A stretch of 64,000 bases of DNA from Hamadaea sp013361475. GTDB taxonomy: Bacteria; Actinomycetota; Actinomycetes; Mycobacteriales; Micromonosporaceae. Every line of letters starts with the position of its first letter. The first letter of the stretch is position 1. Shown here one piece after another: positions 46,173 to 54,143 of the stretch. The stretch is taken from NCBI RefSeq assembly GCF_040654195.1, contig NZ_JBFAHM010000011.1, forward strand, positions 186,001-250,000, in the 5' to 3' direction. Made by a program: the position numbers and the translations under genes. The notes beneath the pieces are model-generated. The model made no database searches. It had not been told where the DNA came from and saw only the letters and a list, made by a program, of their open reading frames with translations.

Positions 46173-46807
46173 GTTCGGCGGATCGGCACTCCATCGTCCT
46201 CAAACCCGGCGCGCCGATGGATCATCGCCGTGTATTCGTCGACCGCGTGCCAACCGCCGCTACCGCGTACGGTGAGCTCGGCAGCCATCGAAGCGGAGCG
46301 GTCGAGGACGAAACAGGGAAGCTACAGAAATTCGCACACACTCCGACACCGCGGGCCTCGCAGTCCCAGTACGTGTTGTCGCCGTTCTGATGGCGAAATG
46401 GTCGAGTAGGGCAATGAGCGCGAGTGCGCCACGTGGGTTGCGGTGGGAGCACCGCGCAATCCCGGTCTGCGCCCGGCGCCTTCGCGTCACACGGTGACTC
46501 GGCATGTCGTCGCAGTATGCGCGCAGCCTCCTCCTTGGGCGTCCTCGCCGACCGAGCGCGTACGCCACGCCGACCTTCAACGGTGATTCGCCGGCGCTGG
46601 TATAGCCCGCCGGATCGGCGAGATCACCCCGTAGCGAATTGACAGAGGTAATCCAGATTGCTTGGCTTGCCCGCACCAGCGCTCGCCAATCGGCCCACTG
46701 GCGCAACTATCACGTCACCTGCACCGGACGAGCGTCGGACAGTACTGTCCCGCTTATTACAGGACAAGGTCCCAGACGGATGATGCCGTTCGCGAACGCC
46801 AGATCAG
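46173..46807. other. Long intergenic region with a dispersed repeat
   Basis: No gene is supported in these 635 bases. The stretch contains one copy of a 78-base repeat (46446-46523) also found near 58.4 kb, and otherwise looks like decayed sequence. Confidence 0.45.
46446..46523 (+). repeat. Dispersed 78-base repeat, copy 1
   Basis: Aligns without gaps to 58433-58510 with 14 mismatches (82% identity). The shared core CGGCATGTCGTCGCAGT is unchanged, and both copies can form a hairpin around GTCAC/GTGA. Both are in non-coding or weakly coding sequence. Confidence 0.75.
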
Positions 46808-46813
46808 TACGCT
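46808..46813 (+). promoter_or_regulatory. Leaderless -10 box TACGCT
   Basis: TACGCT, six bases, then ATG of the next gene, without a ribosome site. Confidence 0.55.
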
Positions 46814-46819
46814 CCCGTC

Positions 46820-47119
46820 ATGATTTTCGTCGACGGGCAGAGCAACGAGCGCCTAGTGCTGGACGGCGAGTGGTTCGAGAAGCTCCGGGGCGGAGCGTCG
46901 AAGACCAAGGTGCCGGCGTCCTCGTTCCGGGGTGCTCAGTGGGCCGAGATCGAGCGGCGCACCCGGCTCTTCGGCGGGGAGAAGGAGCGCCTTGTCCAGC
47001 TCACGTTGTCCTTCGATGGCGGGCCGTTCGTGGGTTTCGTGGCCGACGAAGGCAAGCGAGCCGAGTTGGAGGCCATGGTCGCCCGGCTGCAAGCAGCCAG
47101 CGTGTCGCCAAGCGCGTGA
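46820..47119 (+). CDS. Small hypothetical cytoplasmic protein
   Basis: 99 residues beginning MIFVDGQSNERLVLDGEWFE. It is mixed alpha/beta without a signal peptide, membrane segment or cysteine. Codon-position bias and the leaderless-type promoter support a real gene. I do not recognise a family; the phrase RRTRLFGGEKERLVQLTLSF suggests a compact beta sheet. It converges on the DUF3152 gene. Confidence 0.62.
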   Translation: MIFVDGQSNERLVLDGEWFEKLRGGASKTKVPASSFRGAQWAEIERRTRLFGGEKERLVQLTLSFDGGPFVGFVADEGKRAELEAMVARLQAASVSPSA

Positions 47120-47304
47120 CGTGGCGGTGCGGTTGGGCGGCTTCCATCCCACCCGGACGTTACCGCAGGTCGAGACGATGAGTGCGGTCACCTGGCGAGG
47201 ATGTCGGTCCCGTCCCCATCCTCAAGATGGGAGATTCAGTTGTCGCTCGTGGGACGCAGCGACACTCCGGCGGCGATGCGCGCTCGGGAAGGTGTGCACG
47301 ACGG

Positions 47305-48225
47305 TCAGGACGGCGCCCAGGGACCGATGACGAACTGGCCTTCAGCCGTGAAGGGGTGCGAGTTGGGCAGGCAGCCGTTGAGCGCGATCGTCTGCGTCTG
47401 CATCACTGGCGCTACCTGTCCGGCGCCCGGGCACAGCATGTGGTTGAAGCCCAGGTAATGACCCATCTCGTGGTTGATCACCATGGTGCGGTAGACCGGC
47501 AGATTGGTGAACCCGGTCGTGCCCTTCAGCCAGCGCCGAAGGTTGATCAGAATGTTCTTGCCGTACCGGCACGAGTAGACGCCCTGCGTCTGCACACCGG
47601 CCGACCCGCATAGTTTGTCCACGGTATCCGGCGTCGCCAGCCGTACACGCACGCTGTAGGTCCCGTCGCTGACTCGCCGGAACGCCCACGACGCGTCGGT
47701 CATTTGCTCGTCGGCATCGGTGACGGGGTGCGCGCCGGAGTCCGTCCAGCCCCGCTCGGCGGCGATGATCGCGTCGACGGTGGAGGCGAAACTGGACGGC
47801 GTCCAGGGGGTGATCGTGCCCCAGTTGATGCCCTGCTCCACCTCGACCTGATACTTCACCAGCGTCGTGCCCGTGCCGACCACGTCCGTCGACCCACCTG
47901 CGATGGCGAACGTGCCGGCCCCGCGAGTCGGCACACCGTCACTGACCGGGCTCGGCGACGCCTTGGTGGTCGGGATGTCCCCACCGGGCGTCACAATCTT
48001 GGTGGAGGTCTTGGTCGGCTTCGGGGTGGGCTTACGCGTCGCGCTCGGTTTCGCCGACGGGCTCGGGGAGGGGGACGGGCTGGCTGCCTCCGTAGCGCTG
48101 GCCGACAGCGTCGGCTCGGCCCACGTCGGCTGGGCGGCGACCTCCGCCGGATGCGACTTTCCACAGCCCGCCACCAATGCGCTCAGCAGCGTCACCGTCA
48201 CCACGGGCAACCAGACTCGCCGCAC
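47305..48225 (-). CDS. DUF3152 lipoprotein with metzincin-like zinc motif
   Basis: 306 residues. The lipoprotein signal ends LVAGC, followed by a Ser/Pro/Lys-rich linker of about 75 residues. The DUF3152 domain (about 115-306) contains HEMGHYLGFNH, an HExxHxxGxxH zinc site with H252, H256 and H262, and a later M in PVMQTQ that could be the metzincin Met-turn. Actinobacteria commonly carry such genes; catalytic activity has not, to my knowledge, been shown. GTG start with GGGGAGG at five bases. Confidence 0.85.
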   Translation of the reverse strand: MRRVWLPVVTVTLLSALVAGCGKSHPAEVAAQPTWAEPTLSASATEAASPSPSPSPSAKPSATRKPTPKPTKTSTKIVTPGGDIPTTKASPSPVSDGVPTRGAGTFAIAGGSTDVVGTGTTLVKYQVEVEQGINWGTITPWTPSSFASTVDAIIAAERGWTDSGAHPVTDADEQMTDASWAFRRVSDGTYSVRVRLATPDTVDKLCGSAGVQTQGVYSCRYGKNILINLRRWLKGTTGFTNLPVYRTMVINHEMGHYLGFNHMLCPGAGQVAPVMQTQTIALNGCLPNSHPFTAEGQFVIGPWAPS

Positions 48226-48399
48226 AAGTGCCTCCCCGTGTACGTTGTCGATCCGCGCGGCAGGCTACCACCCGATCCCTATCAGCAGCGCGACGGCCCG
48301 AGACCATGCTCGACCCCGCGTGGCCCGGCACTCACGTAAAGGGCTGATGCGGGCGTGTCGCCACTCTGACAGCGGCAATAGGCTCCCTGTCTCACATCG

Positions 48400-48720
48400 T
48401 CATTCGTGGTCTCCCCGGGGGCGGCGTTTGCGCACGCTGATTATCCCGCCGTATGTCGATGTGATCGTTCGCTCGATCAACGACTGCGACGGCGGGATGG
48501 GTTTCTGCTGGTCGGCTGACCGGTCGTGGAAGCGTGGCCAGGCGGGTGTAGGCCAAGACGAGGTGATCGCCCAGGGCCAGGACGTCAGGTTGCGCACGCG
48601 GGTTTGCGGTGCGGGTGATCCGGCGCACCTGTGGCAGCCGGCAGCGTAGCTTCGGCTCGGCATGTGTCACTGCGTCGTCGAGGAGTAGGTGGCGGGTCCG
48701 AGTTGGGGCAGGCCGATGCC
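48400..48720 (-). pseudogene. Possible decayed transposase C-terminus
   Basis: The minus-strand frame includes EPKLRCRLPQVRR, LALGDHLVLAYTRLATLPRP and DNQRAQTPPPGRP. These resemble the C-terminal end of common actinobacterial IS transposases (PKLR...DRWTWLVLAAYTQLRLARPL...RGFRNLRAKTP). Frames appear broken and no start is seen. The similarity is remembered, not computed. Surrounding bases 48226-48885 have no other gene. Confidence 0.35.
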
Positions 48721-48885
48721 CCACAAGGTCAGTTCGGGCCAGGCGGCGGTCATAATGATATGGCGGCAGGGGAACTGGCCGGGTAGGTGTCGCCGCACGG
48801 GCAGCGACCGTGAAGTAGGGGACAGGTTGTCGATCGCCGTCGGGCGGATGCGTTGGTAGAGATGCGCTATCTGGGCCGGTGTGCG

Positions 48886-48891
48886 TATCCT
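48886..48891 (+). promoter_or_regulatory. Leaderless -10 box TATCCT
   Basis: TATCCT, six bases, then GTG of the His-rich membrane protein. Confidence 0.5.
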
Positions 48892-48897
48892 GTCGCG

Positions 48898-49272
48898 GTG
48901 CATCAGGTGATCAGGCGAGCGCCAGCGGCTTGGCCGCTACGGCTGCTGCTGGTCACCTTGCTGTTGGCCGGGCTCGCTCTGGCCGGTGATCGGCATTGTG
49001 CCGACGACGTTCTGATCGGTCCGACACCGATCGCGGCCGCTCATGATCACCCGCCTGGCGCGCACAACGACACGCATGGACACACGACTCCCGGCGAACT
49101 GTTCGGGCTGTGCGTGACGGTGCTGGCTGCCGTCGGCGGTGCCATGCTGCTGCTCGCCGAGCCCGGTCGCTGGCGAGCCATGCTGCCGATACTGAGGGCG
49201 CTGCCCGAAGCCGTTGCGTCCCTCCTGCCACGCCCGCCGGCTCTGTCGCAGCTGGGGATCTGCCGCACATAG
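48898..49272 (+). CDS. Small His-rich membrane protein, putative copper-linked
   Basis: 124 residues from a leaderless-type GTG. Two hydrophobic helices (WPLRLLLVTLLLAGLALAG and LFGLCVTVLAAVGGAMLLLA) flank an extracytoplasmic loop with AAAHDHPPGAHNDTHGHTT, six histidines in about 18 residues. Proteins of this pattern often precede DUF305 genes in actinobacteria. The loop may bind copper or another metal outside the membrane. The DUF305 gene follows 68 bases later. No named family is certain. Confidence 0.65.
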   Translation: MHQVIRRAPAAWPLRLLLVTLLLAGLALAGDRHCADDVLIGPTPIAAAHDHPPGAHNDTHGHTTPGELFGLCVTVLAAVGGAMLLLAEPGRWRAMLPILRALPEAVASLLPRPPALSQLGICRT

Positions 49273-49340
49273 GCACCACCACACCCTCATATATCCATTG
49301 AGTTGGATCTGTTGGCTGCTGGTTGTCGAAAGGTCCCTTC

Positions 49341-49886
49341 GTGTCTTCCCGCCTCATCGCCGGGCTGATGCTCGGCACCTCCGTCGTGCTGTCCGCCTGC
49401 GCCGCGTCGGACCCGGATCCGCCGACGGCGACGTTCGCGCCGAACCCTGACACCGTGTTCGTGCAGTCCATGGTCGCGTACCACGATCACAACCTGATCA
49501 TCCTGACGCTGGCCGACGCCCAGGCGGACGACGCCGAAGTCAGAACCCTCGCCGCGCAGACCGCCGGGCTGCAGCGGCTGCAGCGCACGACCATGGTGAC
49601 CTTGCTGGCCGGCTGGCCGCAGCCCACCACTGCACCCACCTCGGCCGACGATGACCACCTGACCATCCTGGAGAAGCTACGCGGAGCGGCGTTCGACCGG
49701 GCGCTGGTCGCCACGATGATCAGCCACAACGATGACGCCATCCGATTCGCTCGGCAGGCGTTGACCGCGCCCTTGTCGCCGCAGACCCACGGCATCGCGG
49801 TCTCGGTGGACGCGGGCCTGTCGGCCGAAAACGCCGCGCTGCGGCTGCTTTTGTCTCGCCTCGACACTCAGAAAGCCCGCCCATGA
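49341..49886 (+). CDS. DUF305 lipoprotein
   Basis: 181 residues from a GTG with AAAGG eight bases upstream. The lipobox is VVLSAC with Cys20. The ferritin-like DUF305 pattern is visible twice: FVQSMVAYHDHNLIILTLAD and FDRALVATMISHNDDAIRFA, each with His and acidic residues where many homologues have MxxHH. DUF305 proteins are frequent in copper-resistance loci. The stop overlaps the DUF2752 gene as ATGA. Confidence 0.83.
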   Translation: MSSRLIAGLMLGTSVVLSACAASDPDPPTATFAPNPDTVFVQSMVAYHDHNLIILTLADAQADDAEVRTLAAQTAGLQRLQRTTMVTLLAGWPQPTTAPTSADDDHLTILEKLRGAAFDRALVATMISHNDDAIRFARQALTAPLSPQTHGIAVSVDAGLSAENAALRLLLSRLDTQKARP

Positions 49887-50314
49887 GACTGAAACTGAGC
49901 CCGGTCGCCGCGTGGGCGGCTCTGGCCGGGGCCGCCGGCTACATCCTCGCGACGAATCCGGCCGACAACCGGCCGGACACGTTCGGTGGCTGCACCTGGT
50001 ACTCGCTGTTCGCCAGCAATGGCCCGACCTGTGGTGGCACCCGCATGGTCTGGTACCTGCTACACGGCGACCTGGTCAACGCCGCGCGGATGCACGCCGT
50101 TGCGCTGATCGGCACCCCGTTCGCGCTGTACGCGCTGATCGAGTGGACCGCCCGGCAGACCTTCGGCCGGACGGGCCTGCCGAGGCTTCGCATCCGCTGG
50201 TGGATGTATGCCGCCTACGGCATCGCGTTCCTCGTCTACGGCGCGATCCTGCGCAACCTGCCCGCGTTCGCCTGGTTTCACTTGGACTACATGCAACCCG
50301 GCATCGGCCTGTAG
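49883..50314 (+). CDS. DUF2752 membrane protein
   Basis: 143 residues with three transmembrane helices. The DUF2752 signature CGGTR followed by LLHGD and VNAARMHAVAL is clear, with the preceding Cys in FGGCTWY. The function of the family is not established. Coupled to the DUF305 gene by a four-base overlap, and followed 47 bases later by the NlpC/P60 gene. Confidence 0.8.
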   Translation: MRLKLSPVAAWAALAGAAGYILATNPADNRPDTFGGCTWYSLFASNGPTCGGTRMVWYLLHGDLVNAARMHAVALIGTPFALYALIEWTARQTFGRTGLPRLRIRWWMYAAYGIAFLVYGAILRNLPAFAWFHLDYMQPGIGL

Positions 50315-50361
50315 CCCGTGCGCCCAAACGCTCTGACCTGCGGAAGGAATCCCAACCCCCC

Positions 50362-51354
50362 ATGCGTAACCGAATCCATGTGCGGCGCGGCCTGCGACTC
50401 GTCGTTGCCGCAGCGGCTGCGATCGGCCTCTGCCTGAGCATGACCGGCCAGGCCGTCGCCGCGCCCAGCGTCAGTGAGCTCGAGCGGCAGATCGACGCCG
50501 CCTGGAACAAACTCGAGCCGATCATCGAGCAGTACAACATGGTGCACAGCCAGCTCACCGCGAACCGCGCCAAGGCCGCCGCCCTCAGCAAACGACTGGC
50601 ACCCCTGGAGTTGCAGATCCAGCTGTCCGGTGCCGAGCTGAATGACGCCGCCGCCGCGATGTACATGGGTGGACAGGTCTCGCGGCTGAACGCCCTGCTG
50701 TCGGCGCCCTCACCGGCCGAGTTCGCAGAGAAGATGACCACGCTGGAGCTGCTGGCCAAGACCGAGCAGGATCAGATCGCCGGCGTGGTCGTGCTGCGCG
50801 ACCGGTACGCCGGCGACAAAGCCAAGCTCGACACGCTGGTCGCCGAACTGACCAGCCAGGACACCGCGCTGGCGGCGCAGAAGAAGACGATCGAAAAGCA
50901 GATCGCCGCCCTGCAGAAACTACGCCAGCAGGTCTACGGCACCTCCGGCGCGACCGGCAAGTTCAAACCGGTCGCTTGCCCGGTCGACTACCTGAGCGGA
51001 CCCGGTGGAACAGCGGCGAAAAAGGCCTGCTCACTGATCGGCAAGCCCTACATCTGGGGCGCGGCCGGCCCGGACGGCTACGACTGCTCCGGCTTGACGC
51101 TGACCGCGTGGAAAGCCGCCGGAGTCACCTTGCGCCACTACACCAAGTGGCAGTGGGAGGACAACAAACCCGTCTCGCGGGCTGATCTGCGCCCCGGTGA
51201 TCTGGTGTTCTTCTTCTCCGACCTGCACCATATGGGGCTGTACGTCGGCGGCGGGTGGATGGTGCACGCCCCGACCACGGGAGACTTCGTGCGCATGGCG
51301 AAGATCGACAGCCCGTATCTGCCGATCGCCGGATACCGCCGACCGCCGGCGTGA
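50362..51354 (+). CDS. Secreted NlpC/P60 peptidoglycan endopeptidase with coiled coil
   Basis: 330 residues. Signal peptide (about 1-33), then a coiled coil (about 36-192, starting SVSELERQIDAAWNKLEPII), as in RipA-like and CwlS-like hydrolases, then the NlpC/P60 domain. Catalytic C242 is in YDCSGL, H290 in HHMGLYVGGG and H302 in MVHAP. It should cleave D-Glu-to-diamino-acid bonds in the cell wall; the coiled coil usually regulates it. GGAAGGA lies twelve bases before the ATG. It follows DUF2752 and may share its transcript. Confidence 0.88.
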   Translation: MRNRIHVRRGLRLVVAAAAAIGLCLSMTGQAVAAPSVSELERQIDAAWNKLEPIIEQYNMVHSQLTANRAKAAALSKRLAPLELQIQLSGAELNDAAAAMYMGGQVSRLNALLSAPSPAEFAEKMTTLELLAKTEQDQIAGVVVLRDRYAGDKAKLDTLVAELTSQDTALAAQKKTIEKQIAALQKLRQQVYGTSGATGKFKPVACPVDYLSGPGGTAAKKACSLIGKPYIWGAAGPDGYDCSGLTLTAWKAAGVTLRHYTKWQWEDNKPVSRADLRPGDLVFFFSDLHHMGLYVGGGWMVHAPTTGDFVRMAKIDSPYLPIAGYRRPPA

Positions 51355-51573
51355 CAGCCAGCTGCTGCGGCGCCGAGTTTGAGCACGGGCGCACGGGCAC
51401 GTGTCCAGCGAGTCCAACGGGTGAAGGCGCCGGTCATCCGCCTGGTCGACCGCCTCACGACGGCTGTCGCCATCGGATGACCGGCGCGATCGAGCAGGCT
51501 GCCGGACAGCCGAACGAGGTTTCGCACCGTCGGTCGGCCGGTTGTCCGGAACCGTCATGCTCCTTGTGGTGTC

Positions 51574-51592
51574 TACACCCCCTGGGGGTATG
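51574..51592. promoter_or_regulatory. CsoR/RicR-like copper operator, copy 1
   Basis: TACACCCCCTGGGGGTATG contains the palindrome ACCCCC-T-GGGGGT. It closely resembles CsoR operators such as the Bacillus copZA site, whose right half is also GGGGGTATGG. TATGGT at its right edge could be the -10 box. Confidence 0.7.
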
Positions 51593-51604
51593 GTGGCGAG
51601 TCTG

Positions 51605-51624
51605 GATACCCCCTCCCGGTATGC
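51605..51624. promoter_or_regulatory. CsoR-like copper operator, copy 2
   Basis: GATACCCCCTCCCGGTATGC has inverted ends ATACC and GGTAT and repeats the C-run of copy 1, 31 bases downstream of it. Confidence 0.5.
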
Positions 51625-51697
51625 GGCCGTACTCGGCCATGTCTGCGCAGATCCTGCTGTACCGGCTCCGCAGCCGGAGGAAACGCTTGCATGTCAG

Positions 51698-52039
51698 GTG
51701 GTGGTGTGCCGGGGCTGCTGTTGCGGGACCGAGTCCAAGCACCCAGACATCGACCACGCGGCGCAGGTGGCCGCACTGACCGAGCTCGCGCGTGCTGCCG
51801 CACGGGTGCGTGTCAGCGGCTGCCTCGGACATTGCGACAGCAGCAACAACATCGTGATCATTCCGTCGCGACAGGGCCGTGCCGCCGATGGGTCGGTGAC
51901 CTGGATCGGTTACGCGTTGTCCAGCGAGGTGACAGCGGCGGTGGCGGACTGGGTGCGCGCCGGTGGCCCGGGCGTCGCGGCGATGCCGTCCGTGCTGTCG
52001 GCGCATGTTGTCGATCGCCGAGCCCGCGCCGTCCGCTAA
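51698..52039 (+). CDS. Thin [2Fe-2S] thioredoxin-like ferredoxin protein
   Basis: 113 residues from the first of three in-frame GTG codons, which follow GGAGG by 17 bases. An earlier in-frame ATG at 51590 would begin inside the operator. The protein starts VVVCRGCCCGTESKHPD and later has RVSGCLGHCDSSNNIVI, the four-cysteine pattern (C-x8 or more-C, then C-x3-C) of thioredoxin-like [2Fe-2S] ferredoxins. The cysteine cluster could also bind copper. Placed directly behind CsoR-like operators, it is probably copper-induced. The start is uncertain. Confidence 0.75.
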   Translation: MVVCRGCCCGTESKHPDIDHAAQVAALTELARAAARVRVSGCLGHCDSSNNIVIIPSRQGRAADGSVTWIGYALSSEVTAAVADWVRAGGPGVAAMPSVLSAHVVDRRARAVR

Positions 52040-52340
52040 TCCTGGACGTCGACGGCAGGGCGGCCCTCCGGTCGCCGTCGCATGCCTCGGCCATCGGGAA
52101 CAGCCCGACGAGGGCGGCCAGCGGCGCTGGTCATGACCCCGTGGATGCCGCGGCCGAACATACGGTTCCATCGCCGGATGAAGATGTCCCGGAGTCTTCG
52201 TAGCCGTTCTGCTGACCTCAGTCGTCCGTCCCGGGTGTCGGAATGCCGTCGGCTTGTTGCCGCCACTGACGCCCGGTGTCACAGTGCTCTGCGCGTACGC
52301 CCGAGGGCGGCGCGAACCACTTCGGACGCTGGAGGACCAG
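52040..52340. other. Spacer between ferredoxin and MelC1-like genes
   Basis: About 300 bases without a convincing gene; a minus-strand frame (RLRRLRDIFIRRWNRMFGRG) has no recognisable match. No promoter or terminator stands out, so read-through from the copper promoter is possible. Confidence 0.4.
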
Positions 52341-52850
52341 TTGAGGCCTGTCGAGGACTCAGGCGGCGCGCTCGCCGACTTCACCGCTCCGCTGCGTAGC
52401 GGCGGATACGGGCTGCCCCATGGGGGCGCGGCCCATGCCCACGATCACGGCACGAACGGGGTGTCGACGTCTGTGCGTACCGCCGTCCACAACGGGCATG
52501 AGATCCGCATCGAGACCACCTACGCGATCACGATCGACGGCAAGCCGCTTCAGGGCGGCCTGGAGGTCCTCGACAACGGCGCGGTGCACTACCACGGCCT
52601 GCCCCAGTACGCGTTGCCGTCGGCCATCGACATGTGCAAGCGGGTCCTGGATTACTTCGGCACCCAGCCGCCGGCGGCGGACGACCTCGGCTGCCTGATC
52701 GGGGAGCACGGCGAGAACTGCGCCTGCGCCGAAACCGGCGAGGGTCACCACGACCACGAGGGGCACGAAGGGCAGGATCACCAGCACCAGGCCGGCCAGC
52801 ACGAGGGCCACCAGGGCGAGGGCCACCAGCACGGGGAGGTTAACCAGTGA
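52341..52850 (+). CDS. MelC1-like tyrosinase copper chaperone with His-rich tails
   Basis: 169 residues from a TTG with GGAGG at five bases. The middle part VHNGHEIRIETTYAITIDGK and the following PLQGGLEVLDNGAVHYHGLP resemble the core of MelC1, the tyrosinase trans-activator that loads copper. A histidine-rich segment precedes it (HAHDHG) and the C-terminus is a long His/Glu/Gln tail with HHDHEGHEG-type repeats. Two cysteine pairs (CLIGE, CAC) are also present. No signal peptide is seen, unlike streptomycete MelC1. The stop overlaps the tyrosinase start (GTGA), a classical melC arrangement. Confidence 0.75.
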   Translation: MRPVEDSGGALADFTAPLRSGGYGLPHGGAAHAHDHGTNGVSTSVRTAVHNGHEIRIETTYAITIDGKPLQGGLEVLDNGAVHYHGLPQYALPSAIDMCKRVLDYFGTQPPAADDLGCLIGEHGENCACAETGEGHHDHEGHEGQDHQHQAGQHEGHQGEGHQHGEVNQ

Positions 52851-53842
52851 CTTCCGTTCGCGCCAACATTCAGACCTCGGAGCAGGCTCGTGACCGGTAC
52901 CTTGCTGGGGTCGTCGCGCTGAACGCCGAGCAGTCCGGCTACACGACGTCGCAGCTGAACCAGATCCTGTCTCCGGCGATCCCGGGATTTCGGCTCTATG
53001 GGGTGGACCAGCCGCTGACCACTTGGGATCTGTTCGTGCTGTGGCACTTCGTCGCGATGCAGATGCCGAGCAGCCCCGCCCGGCCGATGCGCAACCTGGC
53101 CCATGGCGGCCCGATCTTCCTGCCGTGGCATCGCATGTTCCTGCTGCGCCTGGAGCAGCAGATCCAGCGGATCACCGGCGATGCCGAAGCGGGCCTGCCG
53201 TACTGGGACTGGACCGCAGACGGCGGGCTGCCCGCCGACCAGCAGCTGACGAGTTCCCTCTGGGGTGCACATGCGCTCGGCGACGCACGCGGTGACGTGA
53301 GCACTGGACCACTCGCGGCGATGCGCGTACGCCTCGTCGGGCACGGCACCCAGCTCTGGTCGGCCGCCCCGCGGCCCCTGCAGCGCAACGCCGGAACCGA
53401 TCCGGACGTGCCCGGACTGCCGGTCGCCGACGACGTCAAAGCCGCGCTGGAGGACGGGCTGGGCTACGACAGCCTGCCGTGGGATGTGAGCGCCGACGGG
53501 TTCCGCAACCGCGTCGAGGGCTGGATCGATCCACGCCGCCCCGGGCAGGTCTCCGCGCCACAGATGCACAACCGGGTGCATGTCTGGGTCGGCGGCGACA
53601 TGGGACCAGGCACCTCGCCCAACGATCCGCTGTTCTACCTCAACCACTGCAACGTGGACCGGTTGTGGGAGGCGTGGCTGGCCCGCAACGGCCGTCGGTA
53701 TCAGCCCGGTGACGGCGACGAGCAGATCCCGACCGGCCAAGGCCTGAACGACACCATGGTGACGTTGCTCGGCGAGCCGCTGCGCCCGGCCGACGTCCTC
53801 GACGCGGGTCACTGGTACAGCTACGACACACTTCCCGGCTAA
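52847..53842 (+). CDS. Tyrosinase (type 3 copper oxidase)
   Basis: 331 residues. CuA ligands are H67, H86 (LAHGGP) and H95 (LPWHRMF); CuB ligands are H241 and H245 (MHNRVHVWVGG) and H267 (YLNHCNVDRLW). All six are present, so it should oxidise phenols to o-quinones, as in melanin formation. It is about 55 residues longer than Streptomyces MelC2. No signal peptide; it may be carried out by or with its chaperone, or act inside the cell. Translationally coupled to the MelC1-like gene and followed by a strong terminator. Confidence 0.92.
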   Translation: MTSVRANIQTSEQARDRYLAGVVALNAEQSGYTTSQLNQILSPAIPGFRLYGVDQPLTTWDLFVLWHFVAMQMPSSPARPMRNLAHGGPIFLPWHRMFLLRLEQQIQRITGDAEAGLPYWDWTADGGLPADQQLTSSLWGAHALGDARGDVSTGPLAAMRVRLVGHGTQLWSAAPRPLQRNAGTDPDVPGLPVADDVKAALEDGLGYDSLPWDVSADGFRNRVEGWIDPRRPGQVSAPQMHNRVHVWVGGDMGPGTSPNDPLFYLNHCNVDRLWEAWLARNGRRYQPGDGDEQIPTGQGLNDTMVTLLGEPLRPADVLDAGHWYSYDTLPG

Positions 53843-53858
53843 TTCTGAAGGGATGCGG

Positions 53859-53892
53859 CAGGGCGGGCGACGCGGTGGGCGAGCCCGCCCTG
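53859..53892 (+). terminator. Strong hairpin terminator after tyrosinase
   Basis: Perfect ten-base arms CAGGGCGGGC and GCCCGCCCTG around a 14-base loop, 16 bases after the stop. The remaining spacer up to 54143 shows no gene. Confidence 0.78.
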
Positions 53893-54143
53893 AAGCCTGC
53901 AAGAGGTTTCAGGCCTTGGGTATCGGTGCGGAACGCGGTCGGAACACTCACTGGGCGAACGTCCGGCACTTGAGACGGCCGATCTGCGCTGACGGCGTAC
54001 TGGGCGCGCCGTCACCTGCGTCCGGCGGCAAGGGCAGCACCTATACCCTCGATGCCACCTGTCACGATCAGCTGATCACCGGGTGCGCGCCTTACGGCCA
54101 GCGGACTCGCACCCGGCCCGCATCACTCCGGAAGGCGTCCACA

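Noticed and set aside
52036..52266. Minus-strand frame RLRRLRDIFIRRWNRMFGRG
   Set aside because: Arginine-rich, no start signal and no known match; probably a shadow frame.
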